A stretch of 64,000 nucleotides of DNA. Source: Adiantum capillus-veneris. Taxonomy: Eukaryota; Streptophyta; Polypodiopsida; Polypodiales; Pteridaceae. Under the pieces are notes generated by a model. The model did no database searches. It saw nothing but the letters and a program-made list of their open reading frames with translations, and was not told the origin of the DNA. The stretch is from assembly GCA_014529385.2 (NCBI GenBank), contig CM043963.1, forward strand, positions 6,993,001 through 7,057,000. The letters run 5' to 3'. This document shows, one piece after another, positions 11,249-23,200 of the stretch; positions within the stretch are counted from its first letter, which is position 1, and each line of letters begins with the position of its first letter. Both the position numbers and the translations under genes were made by a program.

Positions 11249-11530
11249 CTATGTACCATCCTTCTTGTGCACCAATAAGACAGGAGAACAAAATGGCAAA
11301 GAGCTAGGTCTTACCATTCCTTTTTGTATAAGTTCATTGACTTCTGACATAATCTCCTCTTGTTGAGCTAGTGAGACTTGATAAGGAGGTTTGTTAGGAG
11401 GAGAGCTTCTCAGTATGAGCTCAATCCTATGATCGTCATCCCCCCTTCTAGAAGGTAACTGTCTTGGGATGTCATCGATAAAAAGATCAGCATGTTCATT
11501 TAGAAAGGAAGCAAAGGAACAAAAAGGAAA
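11249..11530 (-). pseudogene. Ty3/gypsy RT N-terminal remnant
   Basis: Minus-strand frame with 'DIPRQLPSRRGDDDHRIELI', 'SSPPNKPPYQVSLAQQEEIM' and 'SLPFCSPVLLVHKKDGT', the segment that precedes and opens gypsy RT. It stops at 11249 before the catalytic motifs. By order and strand it is the continuation of the protease at 12.2-12.5 kb, interrupted by a plus-strand fragment. Confidence 0.85.
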
Positions 11531-12195
11531 GAAAGAGATCACCCTCTTCTCCTTCTTTTTCGCCTTCCTCCTCTTCCAACAAAAGCAACAACTATTCTCC
11601 TAGAGAATACAAGAAGAGAGCACATCACAAATCTTCATGGAGAATGTCCCAAAAGCTCAAGAAGTTCAAAGAGGGAGGAAAGGGTATCTCTTTTCTCACC
11701 TATGATGGCACCTTTGGTGCTATCGACAAAGTATTGGCCTTCATCCAGCAATTTGATGCAGCCTTTGGAGACGAGGGCTTCACGGAGTCCTCCAAGCTAC
11801 ACCATGTAGCTATGCACTTTGAGAAATATGCTTGTCAATGGTGGGCTAGCCTTCGTGGAAACGGAGAATCCCCAAAGACATGGAAAACTCTACGAGTTTC
11901 CATCATGAAGCAATTCCTTGCAAGTGATGCAAAGGACAAAGTGCTTACCAAATGGTGGAGTTTCAAGTTGCTCTCCAATGAGTCTATCCACAAATATGTG
12001 GACAAGTTTTGGGATTTTCATCTCAAGGCTATTGTCTTTCAAAAGATAGACTTCGTGGAGAAAAAGCAACAATTTTGTGTGGGATTACCTGAAGAAATGG
12101 CCGAGTATGTCAACTCCCAACCGCCTGGTTCTATCACCGAAGTAATCCACCACATTATGGTTGCTTCGCGCAACAATTTCCAACAAGGGGGAGTG
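11531..12195 (+). pseudogene. Ty3/gypsy gag (capsid) fragment inserted in another gypsy
   Basis: Plus-strand frame with the Retrotrans_gag signature: 'KVLAFIQQFDAAFGDEGF', 'YACQWWASLRG', 'WKTLRVSIMKQFLASDAKD', 'LLSNESIHKYVDKFWDFHLK' and 'GLPEEMAEYVNSQPPGSI'. It is preceded by a Ser/Lys-rich stretch. Beyond about 12195 the plus frame runs into antisense protease sequence of the surrounding minus-strand element, so only gag is present. It could have arrived by recombination or gap repair during element rearrangement; no terminal repeats are visible. Confidence 0.85.
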
Positions 12196-14009
12196 AAGCC
12201 CGACACCTCGAGAGGAGTTGTCTGGCTAACCTCTAGGTGGGCTCTCTCTACAAGAGAGCTACCAATCACATCATGCATACTGCTTGAATCAAACAATATG
12301 ACAAAATGTTGACCCTTCATATGACCATAACATTTAAAGAGAGACTTATCAATGTGTGTGTCAGAAACATGTGGAGACTCAGATTGGTTAATTAAAGTGC
12401 TTGTGGTAGCTGGCAGTGCTTTGGGTTCTTTAGGTGGTGCTATCTTAGGACAAGCCTTCTTAATGTGACCCTTGATGTGACATTGATAACACTGACCTTC
12501 CTTATCATAAATGGCTTGTTCTTCTGTCATTATGTATCCTCCTAAAATTCCTTGTGCGGATTTTTCATACGGGTTAGCTTAGGTTTAGTAAGTGTTTTAG
12601 CTTTACCCTTAGATTCATTTTGAGAGTTCTTTTCCGAAGGATTAGAAAAATATTGGCTAGAAGAGTTACCATTCTTATCGTTCTTACCGTTATGTGGGTT
12701 GTTCTGAGGAGTCTGAGAGGTACTGTGAGAACACTTGTTCTCCTTAGGCTTTCCTTTGTTGTGATTCATCTCCTATGCAAGAGAAATCGCTACCGCCTTG
12801 TTGAGATCTACGGGGTCAAGGACTTCGACATCGAATCTGATATACTCGTCCAACCCAAAAATAAAAGCCTCTTTACACTTCGCATCCGATTTTCATAGCT
12901 GGGTGCCAAGCTGCAAAACACGGTTAGAAAAGGACATGACTAGAGTACCATTTTGCTTGAGATTGCACCAATCTTCCTTTAACCGCGCCAGGCACTGAGG
13001 TGGCATGAACCGTTCCTTGAGCTTGTCTTGGAAGTCGGCCCAATTGAAAGAAAGAAGCACGCCTTCCTTGGCTTCCTCTAGGTGCGCGGCCAAACTGTGC
13101 CTCTTGTCACGCTTGATACCAATTAATGGCATCACCGGCAAGATACATGGCTGCCGTCAAAACTTTGCTATTTCCTGTTTTCTTAGTTGTTGCAAAATAA
13201 GCATTAAATTGATGCAACCAAGAATGAATAAAATTAGCATCCATCTTACCGTCATACTTATGGTACGTCAACTTCTCAGTGACGGGGAACTTGTGGAATC
13301 TGTTTCTCGACTTGTGCTACCTAATAATTCACCCACATCCTTGAGTGGCTTGAAATTCAAGGTGAGTACTTATAGGACCAACTCTTGCATGCATTGGTCT
13401 CCCCGCACCTCATGTTCTAATTCCAAGGTCGCTCGTCTGTCTGCGGCCGTTATGCATTGGGCTTTGCGTGCTTGCTCACACTCAGGCTCAATAGCTGCCT
13501 TTCTTTCTTCGGCTGCCAAGCACGCTTGCTCACACTCACGCTCCAAGGCTACCCTCCTTTTTTTTTCGTCCGCCAAGCGTGCTTGCTCACACTCACGCTC
13601 CAAGGCTTGTACACTAAGATCTTGGGTACTTAAGTTTGCAAGGAACTTGGGTTCTTGAGGTTCTTGAGTTCTTTAGCTTGCAACCGGTTTTTGAGAAGGC
13701 TTTTCTCTTACCCGAGCTCAACTCTTCCCTGCGGCGGGCACACCCCTTGGTGGCCTTGTGCTCACACCAAAGTTACTTTTTCCCACCTCACATCGATTGG
13801 TCGGCCGCTAAGTGCACGGTCCGCTCTCAATGAGCGAAAAGAGGAACAAGGGGAGGTCGGACAAGCCCTTCTTTCTTGGGTTACTTGTCACTCTTCAAAA
13901 AAACGATTAGGAATCAACACGCCCAAGTGGACTTGGGTTACGTTCGACCGCAACAAGCAAAAAAATTTCTTGTGGTTCTTTCCTTGAGTAATGAAAAACA
14001 CTGCCAAAG
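12196..14009 (-). pseudogene. Ty3/gypsy gag-protease remnant
   Basis: Read leftwards from the PBS: a repetitive charged segment built on 'ERECEQARLADEKKRR' (13370-13603, probably coiled coil), a capsid-like part ('FNWADFQDKLKERFMPPQ', 'RLKEDWCNLKQNGTLVM'), a Lys/Asn/Ser-rich linker (12542-12769), a CCHC knuckle 'CYQCHIKGHIKKAC' near 12490, and a protease with 'FVILFDSSSMHDVIG' near 12310. Frameshifts and stops occur throughout. The protease active site reads FDSSS rather than FDSG(S/A), a likely decay change. RT continues at 11249-11530 after the inserted plus-strand gag. Confidence 0.87.
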
Positions 14010-14021
14010 ATCTCATACCAA
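14010..14021 (-). other. Degenerate primer binding site
   Basis: Minus strand 'ttggtatgagat', two mismatches from the initiator Met tRNA site, adjacent to the LTR terminal 'ccttaca'. Confidence 0.6.
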
Positions 14022-15081
14022 TGTAAGGTGCAATGGAAGTGAATGTTGATATCGCTCAAGATGAGTGCTCCGAAATGTGCTCAAGGGTTCCTTTTACTTA
14101 CGAAAGGGAGAGCCTTCCGTTCCTTTAGTGAGAGAGTGCAATGATCACAAACAAAGTGAATGCTACTGTAAATGAAGGTGCTCAGACTGAGAGAGAGAGA
14201 GAGAGAGAGAGAGAAGAATACGACACTAGACGGTTCTCAAAACCTCCTCCAAGGGCCCCTCTCTATGGCAAGAGAGGTCTATGCTATTGATTGCACAAAT
14301 CTAGAACAATGGTCTAGATGCAATGGACTCGCCAATGATGTCGACAACAATGATGACGACGACGAGGACTGGCTGAAATTTGAAAACGCTAGAGCTGAAC
14401 TGTTGAAATCTGCAAAATGATGACTTTTTATTGATCTTTATCATTGTGTCGACAAGGATGGCGATGGCGATGATGTGAGACAACGATGTGCAACGCAGAT
14501 GCTGAAATATGTGGACAGTGGGCTGAATCTAAAAACGTTGGCTGACTCGACGGTACAGCGAGGATCTGTGCAGGGGTAGGTGAGATCTGCGAGGCTAAGG
14601 GCTGAATCTGCGGTGTCTAAGTACTGAAAATTGTAAACACTAATGTGTTGGGCTGATCTGATACTAAAATCTGCAAACGCTAGCCTAAGTCTGAAAACTA
14701 AAAACGACAGGCTGATCTGTAGCAAAAACGCCAGGGAATCTTGTTGGCTGAAAACGCTAGGCTCTCTTTCGGTCTTGCTGAGAAGGGCACTACAAGTTGT
14801 TGGAACTTCTTCTGCTTCTTCTGCCAAAAGTGCTAGTGCTAGGTTTCTTTTATAGAGACTTAGCAAATTTGCCCTACTCACTTTTCCAGCAAAGTCGCTT
14901 ATTAAATAATAAGTGAAAAATGAGTAAATTGGGGAAATGGGTTCTATGCACTGTAAAATGCTCATGATGGGCATTGATTTCCATGTTGATGATCATGTTG
15001 TGTGCAGCCACAGGATATGCAACTACTCTAAGTGCCTGGACATGCACGGCTCGCTCATAGGCTCACAAAGGTGCCATAACA
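14022..15081 (-). mobile_element. Probable gypsy 5' LTR (~1.06 kb)
   Basis: Minus strand begins 'tgttatggcacctttg' and ends 'gcaccttaca' next to the PBS. It contains a GA run at 14189-14214 and internal repeats of 'gctgaaatctgcaaaacg'-like phrases (14380-14760). No second LTR is present, so the outer boundary at 15081 is a guess from the TG terminus. Confidence 0.5.
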
Positions 15082-15084
15082 CTT

Positions 15085-16620
15085 CTTAAGCTGACCTGAA
15101 CCCTAGACCTGAAGTAGTTTGTCCACATGCACATAGGGTTAGATGTGCATGTGACAGCATGGAATCACATCTTCTTGCATATTAAAGGCATGTGGTACTA
15201 CGTAGGATTCAACTGCATCTCCTAGGGTGCATTAATTGCAAGATATGTCCCTCATGGCTGTGGCAAGGAAGCTGTGGGCTGATATGGCATGAATGTGAAG
15301 GGAAGGTCTCTCTCCAGATGCAATCACCGACACGGGCATCTAGAAGTCATACAGCTCTGTCGTGATTTTTTAATCATCACAAGCAAAATTCAAATGCGAA
15401 GTGAGGGCCTCTCTCCAGATGCAATCACCTATGCAAGCATAGATGCAATCACCTACACAACCATCACATGTCGCAAGCTTTTTTAATCACACTCGATCAT
15501 AGGTGTTGATGAATTTCAAAACTATCATGCTCTCTGTCAGGTGTTCTATTCGGAATGTTAGCAGATGCAAAGCAAGGGCCTTTGTCTAGATGCAATCACC
15601 TATGCATGCATCTTGAAGGCATGTGGCTCTACGCAAGAAAAAATATGTCGTTCTTGGCACTATCTTGGTCAATATGTATGCAAAATGTGGTGCGCGAGAA
15701 AGCACAAAACTTGCTTGAGGAGCTTCCTGTCTGGAAAGTCACCTCTTGGGATGCACTAACTGTGGGATGTGCACAACAAGAGTAGTTCCAGAAAGCTCTA
15801 GGTTGTTAAAGATGCCAATATGGGCACAAAAATTCACAATTGTATTGTTAGTCGGAGGCTGTTGAAAAAAGATGTCATGCTTGGCAATGTCTTGGTCGAT
15901 AAGTATGCAAAGCGAGGGTCTCCAGATGCAATCACCTCTGCAGGTATCTTGAAGGCATGTGGCTCTACACAAGATGCTAATATAGGCACAAAAACTCATA
16001 AGTATATTGTGAGTCAGAGGTTGTTGAAGAAAGATGTCATGCTTGGCAGCACTGTCTTGATCGATATGTATGTCACATGTGGTACGCTTGAGAAAGCACA
16101 AAAAGTTCTTGAGGAGCTTCTTGTCCGGAATGTCATCTCTTGGAATGCACTGATTGCGATGTTCGCAACAAGAGCAGGGCAAGAAATCCCTAGGCTATTT
16201 CCAACAGATGCAAAGCAAGCTCTCCCTATATCCTCATGCAAAGATCACTTGGAACGGCGTCTCTTGAAATAAACGGGGGATACACACAACAGGAGCATGG
16301 CCAAAAACGCTCTATGATGTTTTTAGTGGATGCAATGAAATTGTATTTCTCCAGATTTAGTCACCTATACTTTTGTCTTGAAGGCATGTGGCTCTACGCA
16401 AGTGCTTGAGCAGCTTCCTGTCTGGAGTGTGGACTCATGGAATGCACTGATTGCAATATTTTTCCCATGGGGGCATGCTAGAAAGCTCTAGTTTGTTTTC
16501 AACAGATGCAAAGCGAGGGCCTCTCTCCAGATGCAATCACCTATGCATGCATCTTGAAGGAATGTGGCTCTACGCAAGATGCCCAACATCATTAATGCAA
16601 GGAAATACATCAGCAATAGA
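15085..16620 (+). pseudogene. PLS-class pentatricopeptide repeat (PPR) pseudogene
   Basis: Intact PPR proteins of this type bind organellar RNA and guide C-to-U editing or processing; this copy cannot. Repeated phrases are visible in shifting frames: 'GLSPDAITYAS', 'AITYACILKACGSTQ', 'IHNCIVSRRLLKKDVMLGN', 'VLVDKYAKRGSPDAI', 'VLIDMYVTCGTLEKAQKVLE', 'ELLVRNVISWNALIA'. The unit order (L/S motifs, SPDAITYA, MYAKCG, RNVVSWNALI) is that of plant PLS PPR proteins. The longest open piece is 15820-16272. The units are near-copies of each other, suggesting tandem expansion before decay. Stops and frameshifts everywhere; no E/DYW tail found. Confidence 0.88.
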
Positions 16621-16953
16621 CATCCAATCACGTGGTGAGTAAGCATTATCATTTTTTTATTTTTCACATTGAGGACATAGTTAATGAACGCACTAAAAAT
16701 TGCACACTAGCGTGGGAATGGCATGTTCCCTCGTATTAAAAAAATTGGGGAGGGTTGTGAAAACTCCCCCGTGCAAGAAGACTTGCATGTTTTCTTTTTT
16801 CTTTGTGAAACATAAAAATGAAACAACAAACAATTAATAACATTGACATCTTGTATGATCACGAACATTGAGCTTGACAAAACTCTAACCCTCCTTGTGG
16901 TTTTTTGCGGGGTATTTGGCCTTTTGAAGATGTTAATATAACATTTCATTTCA

Positions 16954-16956
<3 letters not shown>
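16621..16956. other. No recognisable gene
   Basis: Anonymous sequence between the PPR pseudogene and the CT microsatellite. Confidence 0.5.

Positions 16957-17009
<53 letters not shown>
16957..17009 (+). repeat. (CT)n microsatellite
   Basis: About 26 CT units directly upstream of the LINE reverse transcriptase. Confidence 0.95.
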
Positions 17010-17011
<2 letters not shown>

Positions 17012-17014
17012 TTA

Positions 17015-18960
17015 CCATTGAAGATGTATGCCGCGCGCTTGAGAAACTTGCTACTCGGGCAAGGCAGGGATTTTTTTTAAGGCTAAAATGATTAAATGGA
17101 CAAGCAAGAAAACACGATATTGGATACACAATATGTTTAACCTTGCACTTCAGCATGGCATGCCTCATGATTGGAGTGCAAATTGGATCAAACAGTTGCA
17201 CAAAGGAGAAGATGTAAACAATGTGAACAACTATCGCACTATAATGGTTGGTTCTTTGATGAAAAAGTTATTTGGATGTATCATGGAGATGAAGATAAGT
17301 GAATGGGATGAAAAGAACGGCAAAGTGCGCTTGGCCAAGCAGGTTTTCAAAAGCATCATAGCACTATTGATCACCTTGTCACTCTTCGAGTTCTTATAGA
17401 AGCGTCTCGATTGAAAGGGAAAAAGTTGTATTGTTGCTTTGTGGATTTCAAGAAATCTTTTGACATGGTACTGCGAGGAAATCTTTGGAGACGTATGCAA
17501 AGCCTTCAAGTGCGGAGAGAATTTATGCATGCAGTCTTTCGCATCTACCAAAAAGTGATATGTCGACTACGTATGGGAGATGGAATTCCAGAATTTTTTG
17601 CAAGCACCATTGGTGTCAAACAAAGATATCCACTTTCCCCAACCCTCTTTGGGCTACTCATTGATGAATTGGAATGCATGGTTCTTGACTTTATGCAACA
17701 AAAGGCATAGAAGAGGTTAAGATCGGAAATGCGGTGATCATGCTTTTGCTTTATGCCGATGATGTAGTGCTCTTGGCACATACCTTAGAAGATGTACAAA
17801 AGCTTATGAGTGTCTTGGAACGCTTTTGCCTACATAGTGGGCTGATCGTGAATGGATCCAAAACCAAGGTTATGCTTGTAAAGACCCTCAATGACAAAAA
17901 TCCATGCATTGTATACAACAATGAGCAACTTGAAGTGGTAGATAGCTTCAAGTACCTTGGCCTTGAGGTTCCATCCAATCATAAATGGAAGGATTGTGCA
18001 ATGTGTCGCTTGGAAGCCGAAAAGAGGGCTTATTATGCATTTGAGAACATGTGCAATGCAAGAGAGATCAAGTGTTGGGCTCTCAAAAAGTATATCTTTT
18101 GACACATTGGTGACATTGGTGCTTCTTTATGAAGTGGAGGTGTGGGGTGGTGACATGGGGAAGTCTACTTGGAAAAAGTTTGAGAATGTCCAAAATCACT
18201 TTCTCACCAACTTTCTCCAAGTCAAGACACAAACACCCTACATGCTCTTACTTCTTGAGTCACGATCACTTCCCATTGAGGTATTGGGCATGCGAAGGGT
18301 TGTGGAGTACATCCTTAAGACACAACGTAGCCCTTTATATCGACTTCCTAGAATCGCATATGAAGCAAGTCAAAAGGTCCAAAAGACATGCAAGAGCAAA
18401 ATACTAAGTTCGGAGTGGATCCTTGACATCAAGAAATGGTTTGGAAGATGGGATGCATGTCACTTGGTCAAGGATGCATCGATCAACTCTCAAGTTAATG
18501 AGGCCTTCTTACAACGCCAATGTATCATGGCTTGGGAGAAATTCGGAGGTTCTCGCTTCAGCCATTACACCACACACATTGCCCCAAACTACAAATCGCT
18601 CTTCTTCTCCGAACGAGGTAATTGAACCGATCCCTACATCCTTGAGCCCATCCCATTGAGTGCGATCCGCACCATTGCCTCCATTCGTCTTAGCTCCCAT
18701 TCTCTACGTTGTGAGACAGGATATTGGGGCACTGGCGAGGAGTCTCATCCACTTTGCACCTTATGCCCTCGTCAAGTGCGAGAGAGCGAGTACCACACAC
18801 TACTTGAGTGCTCAACTTTTGACCACATTAGGTCCTCTTTTCCCCATATATTCAACCATGAGCTCTCCCTTCATACCTTCCTCTTCTAACCACGATGTGG
18901 ACTCTCTGTTGCGACGCTCATTTCAGTCATTTTTTAGCATCGAGAGTCACTTATGATCTC
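17015..18960 (+). pseudogene. LINE (non-LTR) reverse transcriptase, frameshifted
   Basis: Non-LTR retrotransposon RT read in at least four frame segments: 'NNYRTIMVGSLMKKLFGCIM' (about 17220), motif A 'CCFVDFKKSFD' (17435), motif B 'GVKQRYPLSPTLFGLLIDEL' (17610), motif C 'LLYADDVVLLA' (17750), thumb 'GLIVNGSKTKVM' (17850), and a long C-terminal part 17957-18625. A Cys-His tail follows near 18745-18815 ('LCTLCPRQ', 'HTLLECSTF'), as in many plant LINEs. The endonuclease and ORF1 are not found upstream, consistent with 5' truncation. Ends near the TC run at 19041. Motif B reads KQRYPLSP where family members have KQGxPLSP. Confidence 0.9.
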
Positions 18961-19040
18961 CACTCACACCACATAACATGTTCATTTGGTCGCATAGGTC
19001 ATATTTGACCTTCGAAGACGATAGTAGAACTATCTCTATA

Positions 19041-19078
<38 letters not shown>
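19041..19078 (+). repeat. (TC)n microsatellite
   Basis: About 19 TC units with one interruption, just after the LINE remnant. Confidence 0.9.
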
Positions 19079-20129
19079 ATATTTTGATGTCTCTTCTCCC
19101 AATCAATAAATATCGTAGACATAATTAATAGCATCAAATAATCGATTTTTTTTTCATTTAAGAAGTGTTGAAATGGCATAGATACTTTCCGATATTTTGC
19201 TCAATCTTAATTTGATGCCAACGTAGCTAACGAAGCACTCTAGTTTTTTTTCTAATTTTTTGACAAGTTTAAGACAAATAATCAATAAGTAAATTAAACA
19301 GAAGATAGTAATTCAAGTATTAATTTAAGTAGAATATAGTAATTCAAGTAGTGCATCATAATTATATAATGATAAAATAATCAATAAATAATTTAAGTAG
19401 AACATCGTAATTTGAGTAGAACGTAGTAATTCAAGTGGAATATAGTGGTCTCTTTGCAAGCCTTCAATTGTGTAGATGACAAAAATCAAGTGTAGATGAC
19501 AAAAAAATCAATAAGTAATTTGTGGTTTTGAATTGTAGGTTCGAGTTCCAGTGCAAAGCGTGGCATCCCCATCACCATCACCATCACCAACATTGTTCAT
19601 ACATGCTCATCACAAAATGTACCTATGCAAATTTTATGTCTTCTCCTTTGCACCATATTCTTTTACTCGCTAGCCAATCCCAATTGTTAAAAGCAATTTG
19701 ATTCCCTCATCAGGGCTACAATTATTTCATATAGGTCTTATTAATTAAAGTACTAACTCCAAGCTATGACTCGCACAACTTTGAATTAAATAACCTGTCA
19801 AAAGTGGGCTATATATGAGAGTATCAATGTCTATGTTTGTCTTTATAATTTTATATTATGAGCCAACATGCAGTGCTTGAATTTTTGGGGTTTCATTCGT
19901 GTCCGGGTTTAGATTTGACAAGATATCTACGATTGTGATTGACTCGGATTTCGTGCGTAGACTTTCAGATCGTGGATCCCCTCACCTCCCTTTCATTAAA
20001 TGACGGGTGTTACTTAGTCTTGAGGTTAATCACCCTTATTCCTTGATTATCTACTTAGCATAATATAGCGGAGGGGAGTCCTCTTTACACGTGACACAAG
20101 CTTCGAGATGAAAGCTATGTTCCAAAAGA
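19079..20129. other. No recognisable gene
   Basis: AT-rich sequence with the repeated phrase 'taattcaagta' (19310-19440) and a short 'ccatcaccatcaccatcacc' run near 19572. No coding domain seen. Confidence 0.6.
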
Positions 20130-20170
<41 letters not shown>

Positions 20171-20200
20171 ACACACACACACACACACACTCACACAGAG
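20130..20200. repeat. (GA)n(CA)n compound microsatellite
   Basis: About 18 GA units passing into about 12 CA units. Confidence 0.95.
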
Positions 20201-23200
20201 AGGACACGGGATAAAGAGGGAGAGACAAAGAGAGAGAGGCCCTCGAAGACGGCCGGTCGTATTAGTAGATTCTAATGACTTGTCAACTCGAGGGAGGGTC
20301 TGACTATCATGTGAGGATTGTTGATCCCACTATCCGGGAAAATTCATTTTTGCGACCAAATGTAATTTCTTTTGCTAGATTTTTCGAGAGGAATTTTTAA
20401 AATTTGAGCAAATTATCTTTAATTTTATAGTATTTTTTTCAAAAACATAGGTGAGATTTTTCCTTTGCTTTTGAATTTCAAAGCGTCACTATTGTAAGCT
20501 GAGACGCACTTTTCCCAAACAATAGAACTTCAAAACATGCCAAATAAAATGAAGAAGGTATTGAGTGATAGGAGGTTATGCTAAATTTGTTGCATAAAAT
20601 ATTGAACATCCTCCGAGTGTGGATATGTGTCTTAAAAAAAGTGATGCCCATTTAATCTCACGAGAGAACATGTTAAATAGCAGTAGTTCGATGACCATTT
20701 TTGTCGGGTAGTAGCTTGATGTCTCTAATTGCAACTCCCCCTTTCTCCCTAGGGAGACAACAAAAGTTTCATTTTATTTTGGTGGACTTAGGCCCCGCTC
20801 AATTTGCACACGGCGTGAGATGGGCTTTTCTAGCTTGTCCAAGCTTCCCCGTTCACACTCAACGAGTGCACTACTGCACTTTTAGTTGTATACATAGTCT
20901 CTCTCTCACGCTGATTGGCCGCATAGAGAGCATCCCACTTATGGGCAGGCTTCCAGCTCGGAACAACGACGAATGCAATTGGGAGTGAGTTAGCAAGCCA
21001 ACTCAGCTTATGGGTGGGGAATCGATGCGCCGTCTGAATGGCTACATGAGGGGCGCGTTGTTTGATTGGTCCAACTAAGGAAAAAAAAAGGTGCACGATG
21101 GCAATCTGAACCAGTCTCACGATATTTCTTTTTGTTTTAAAGAGTACAAGAACTTTGAAACACATGCACACACTTTATGTACATCGACCTTATGATTGAA
21201 AGGGTCACCTTTCCACAAAAACACAAAAATTCCTTCCATTATTGCATAAAGGAGATCTATTACCACTTTGTGTATCTATTTTCAACAATTATCCCAGGGA
21301 GGCACCTACTGATTTATTTAATTTTTTTCCTTTATTATGCTAATTAACCCAATACTTTGTTGGTATAAGAGAACACTCCTCGCCTTCTACATAAATCTAC
21401 TTTGTATATTCATATGCACAAATAATAGCATTGGTTTCATTTCTATGTCCACTTATTGTCTCTCAAAGCATAACTCTTACTTAAGTTGATAGTATAATCT
21501 TTTTGTTGTCAAGTTTTTTCTTTTTTCCAAGGTAAAACCACACATATGAGCAAGGGAAATTTGGAATAATGGATACCACAGTTGTAAACATTTCTATAGT
21601 CAAACTCTTTAAAATTTTGAAGTCAAATTAGTACCAAATATATTGTAGCTCAAATATACACATATGTCGTCAGTTTAAGCGTCGGTTTAAGCAGTGCACA
21701 ACTTTCTCCCTGGTGTCGGTTTGTTGGTTTAGGCAATATCAATGTTAGAATGTAAATTTTTCAGCTCAAGTAGTACTAGTTGAGATACACTAGTTTAGGT
21801 GACACATCCATTTGGTGTTGATTAGCCAGTTTAGTCAACACCAATTACAAAATTGTACATGTGGTTGACCATCGATGTTGTAAAAGTGATTTTGTTAACC
21901 ACATAATGAAAATGATTTGATTTATACTCATGGACTTGGATTTGGTTTTATACCATTGATATATGTATGATAATACTATGATAACATTGTTATGATATCG
22001 ATGGATCTTAAATGATTGTGGCGAATGATATCTTGATATTTTTGGATATGACACATATTCCTTATTCTAATATTAGGGGAGTAGTGTTGTGTCGTTCTTC
22101 TTCTCTCCTTTTCTCCCTTGCATAGCACTCCAATATTAGAGGTGTGCATAATCATGCTCTCTTGCTTGTTTGCTCTCTTCCTCACTCTAGGCATGTGATC
22201 TCCTAATAGTAGGTATATAGAGTATCTAGGTAAGCATGTTTATTAGTTTCGTCTTGGTATGTCGTTTTTTTAGTATTTTGCAAGCATACTATGCTTCCCA
22301 CTGTTGTAGAGGTAGTCATTTTTTAACCTATTAATATTTTTGTCACCATTAGTATGCAAAGTAGTTTTGTGGTTATTATTGGGAAATGGGTCTTTGCCAT
22401 GTACATTTACCATTTCAAGTAGTCATTGTAAGTGCATTCCATATTGGGCAAACAAGGTTCTTCCTAGCCAAATTCTTCATCACACTCTAAAACAGTTATC
22501 TAGCATTTCAAATCTCCTTGAAAACAAGATAAATAGTTACATTGTGGAAGCACACAACTATTACAATCCTTATAGATAGTGAGCAATACACAAGAGAAGT
22601 AAAGACCCTCAATGGGGGGGATAAGACTATACATATTTTGGATAATCTCCAATATTGTCCATCACATATAACACTTGGTGCTTATATTCCAAGTCCATTC
22701 AATTACAATACTAATATAATTCCAAATCCATTCAACATTCTGTAATCGTTTCCTTATCTTAATGACTTAAAAATATATATATTCACTATCTACATAGAAC
22801 ACAAACAGTATAAAGAGAATAAAACATTGAAGGATAAATAAAGGAGAAGAGAAACACAAACATACCAATGTGCACTCAACCACCTCTTTCTATATAGACA
22901 CAAAAAGTCTTTTGATTTTTCACGTGCATGTGTCTTTTCATTTTTTAAGCTCACCCTTCAGTTATGCACTTAAGATGTTTTGAAAGGATTTTTATTTTTC
23001 CAAAGATTGAGGGGCCTTATAGAATAATCAAGGATTTTTCCAAGTGACATTTAGCTCATAGCAAAGCCCACTTTGTTATTGTAGCCTATACTAGCATCAT
23101 TGTTTACAACGTCATTAAATTCTCTAAGTATTGTAACAATACCATGCATTGAAGCTTCAACTTGAAGTGTTGTACATTATTTTTTTTGTTTAAACATGGT

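Noticed and set aside
21660-21850. CACTA-type subterminal repeats ('gtcggtttaagc' variants)
   Set aside because: No CACTA terminal repeats, 3-bp target duplication or transposase found; a few similar phrases are not enough.
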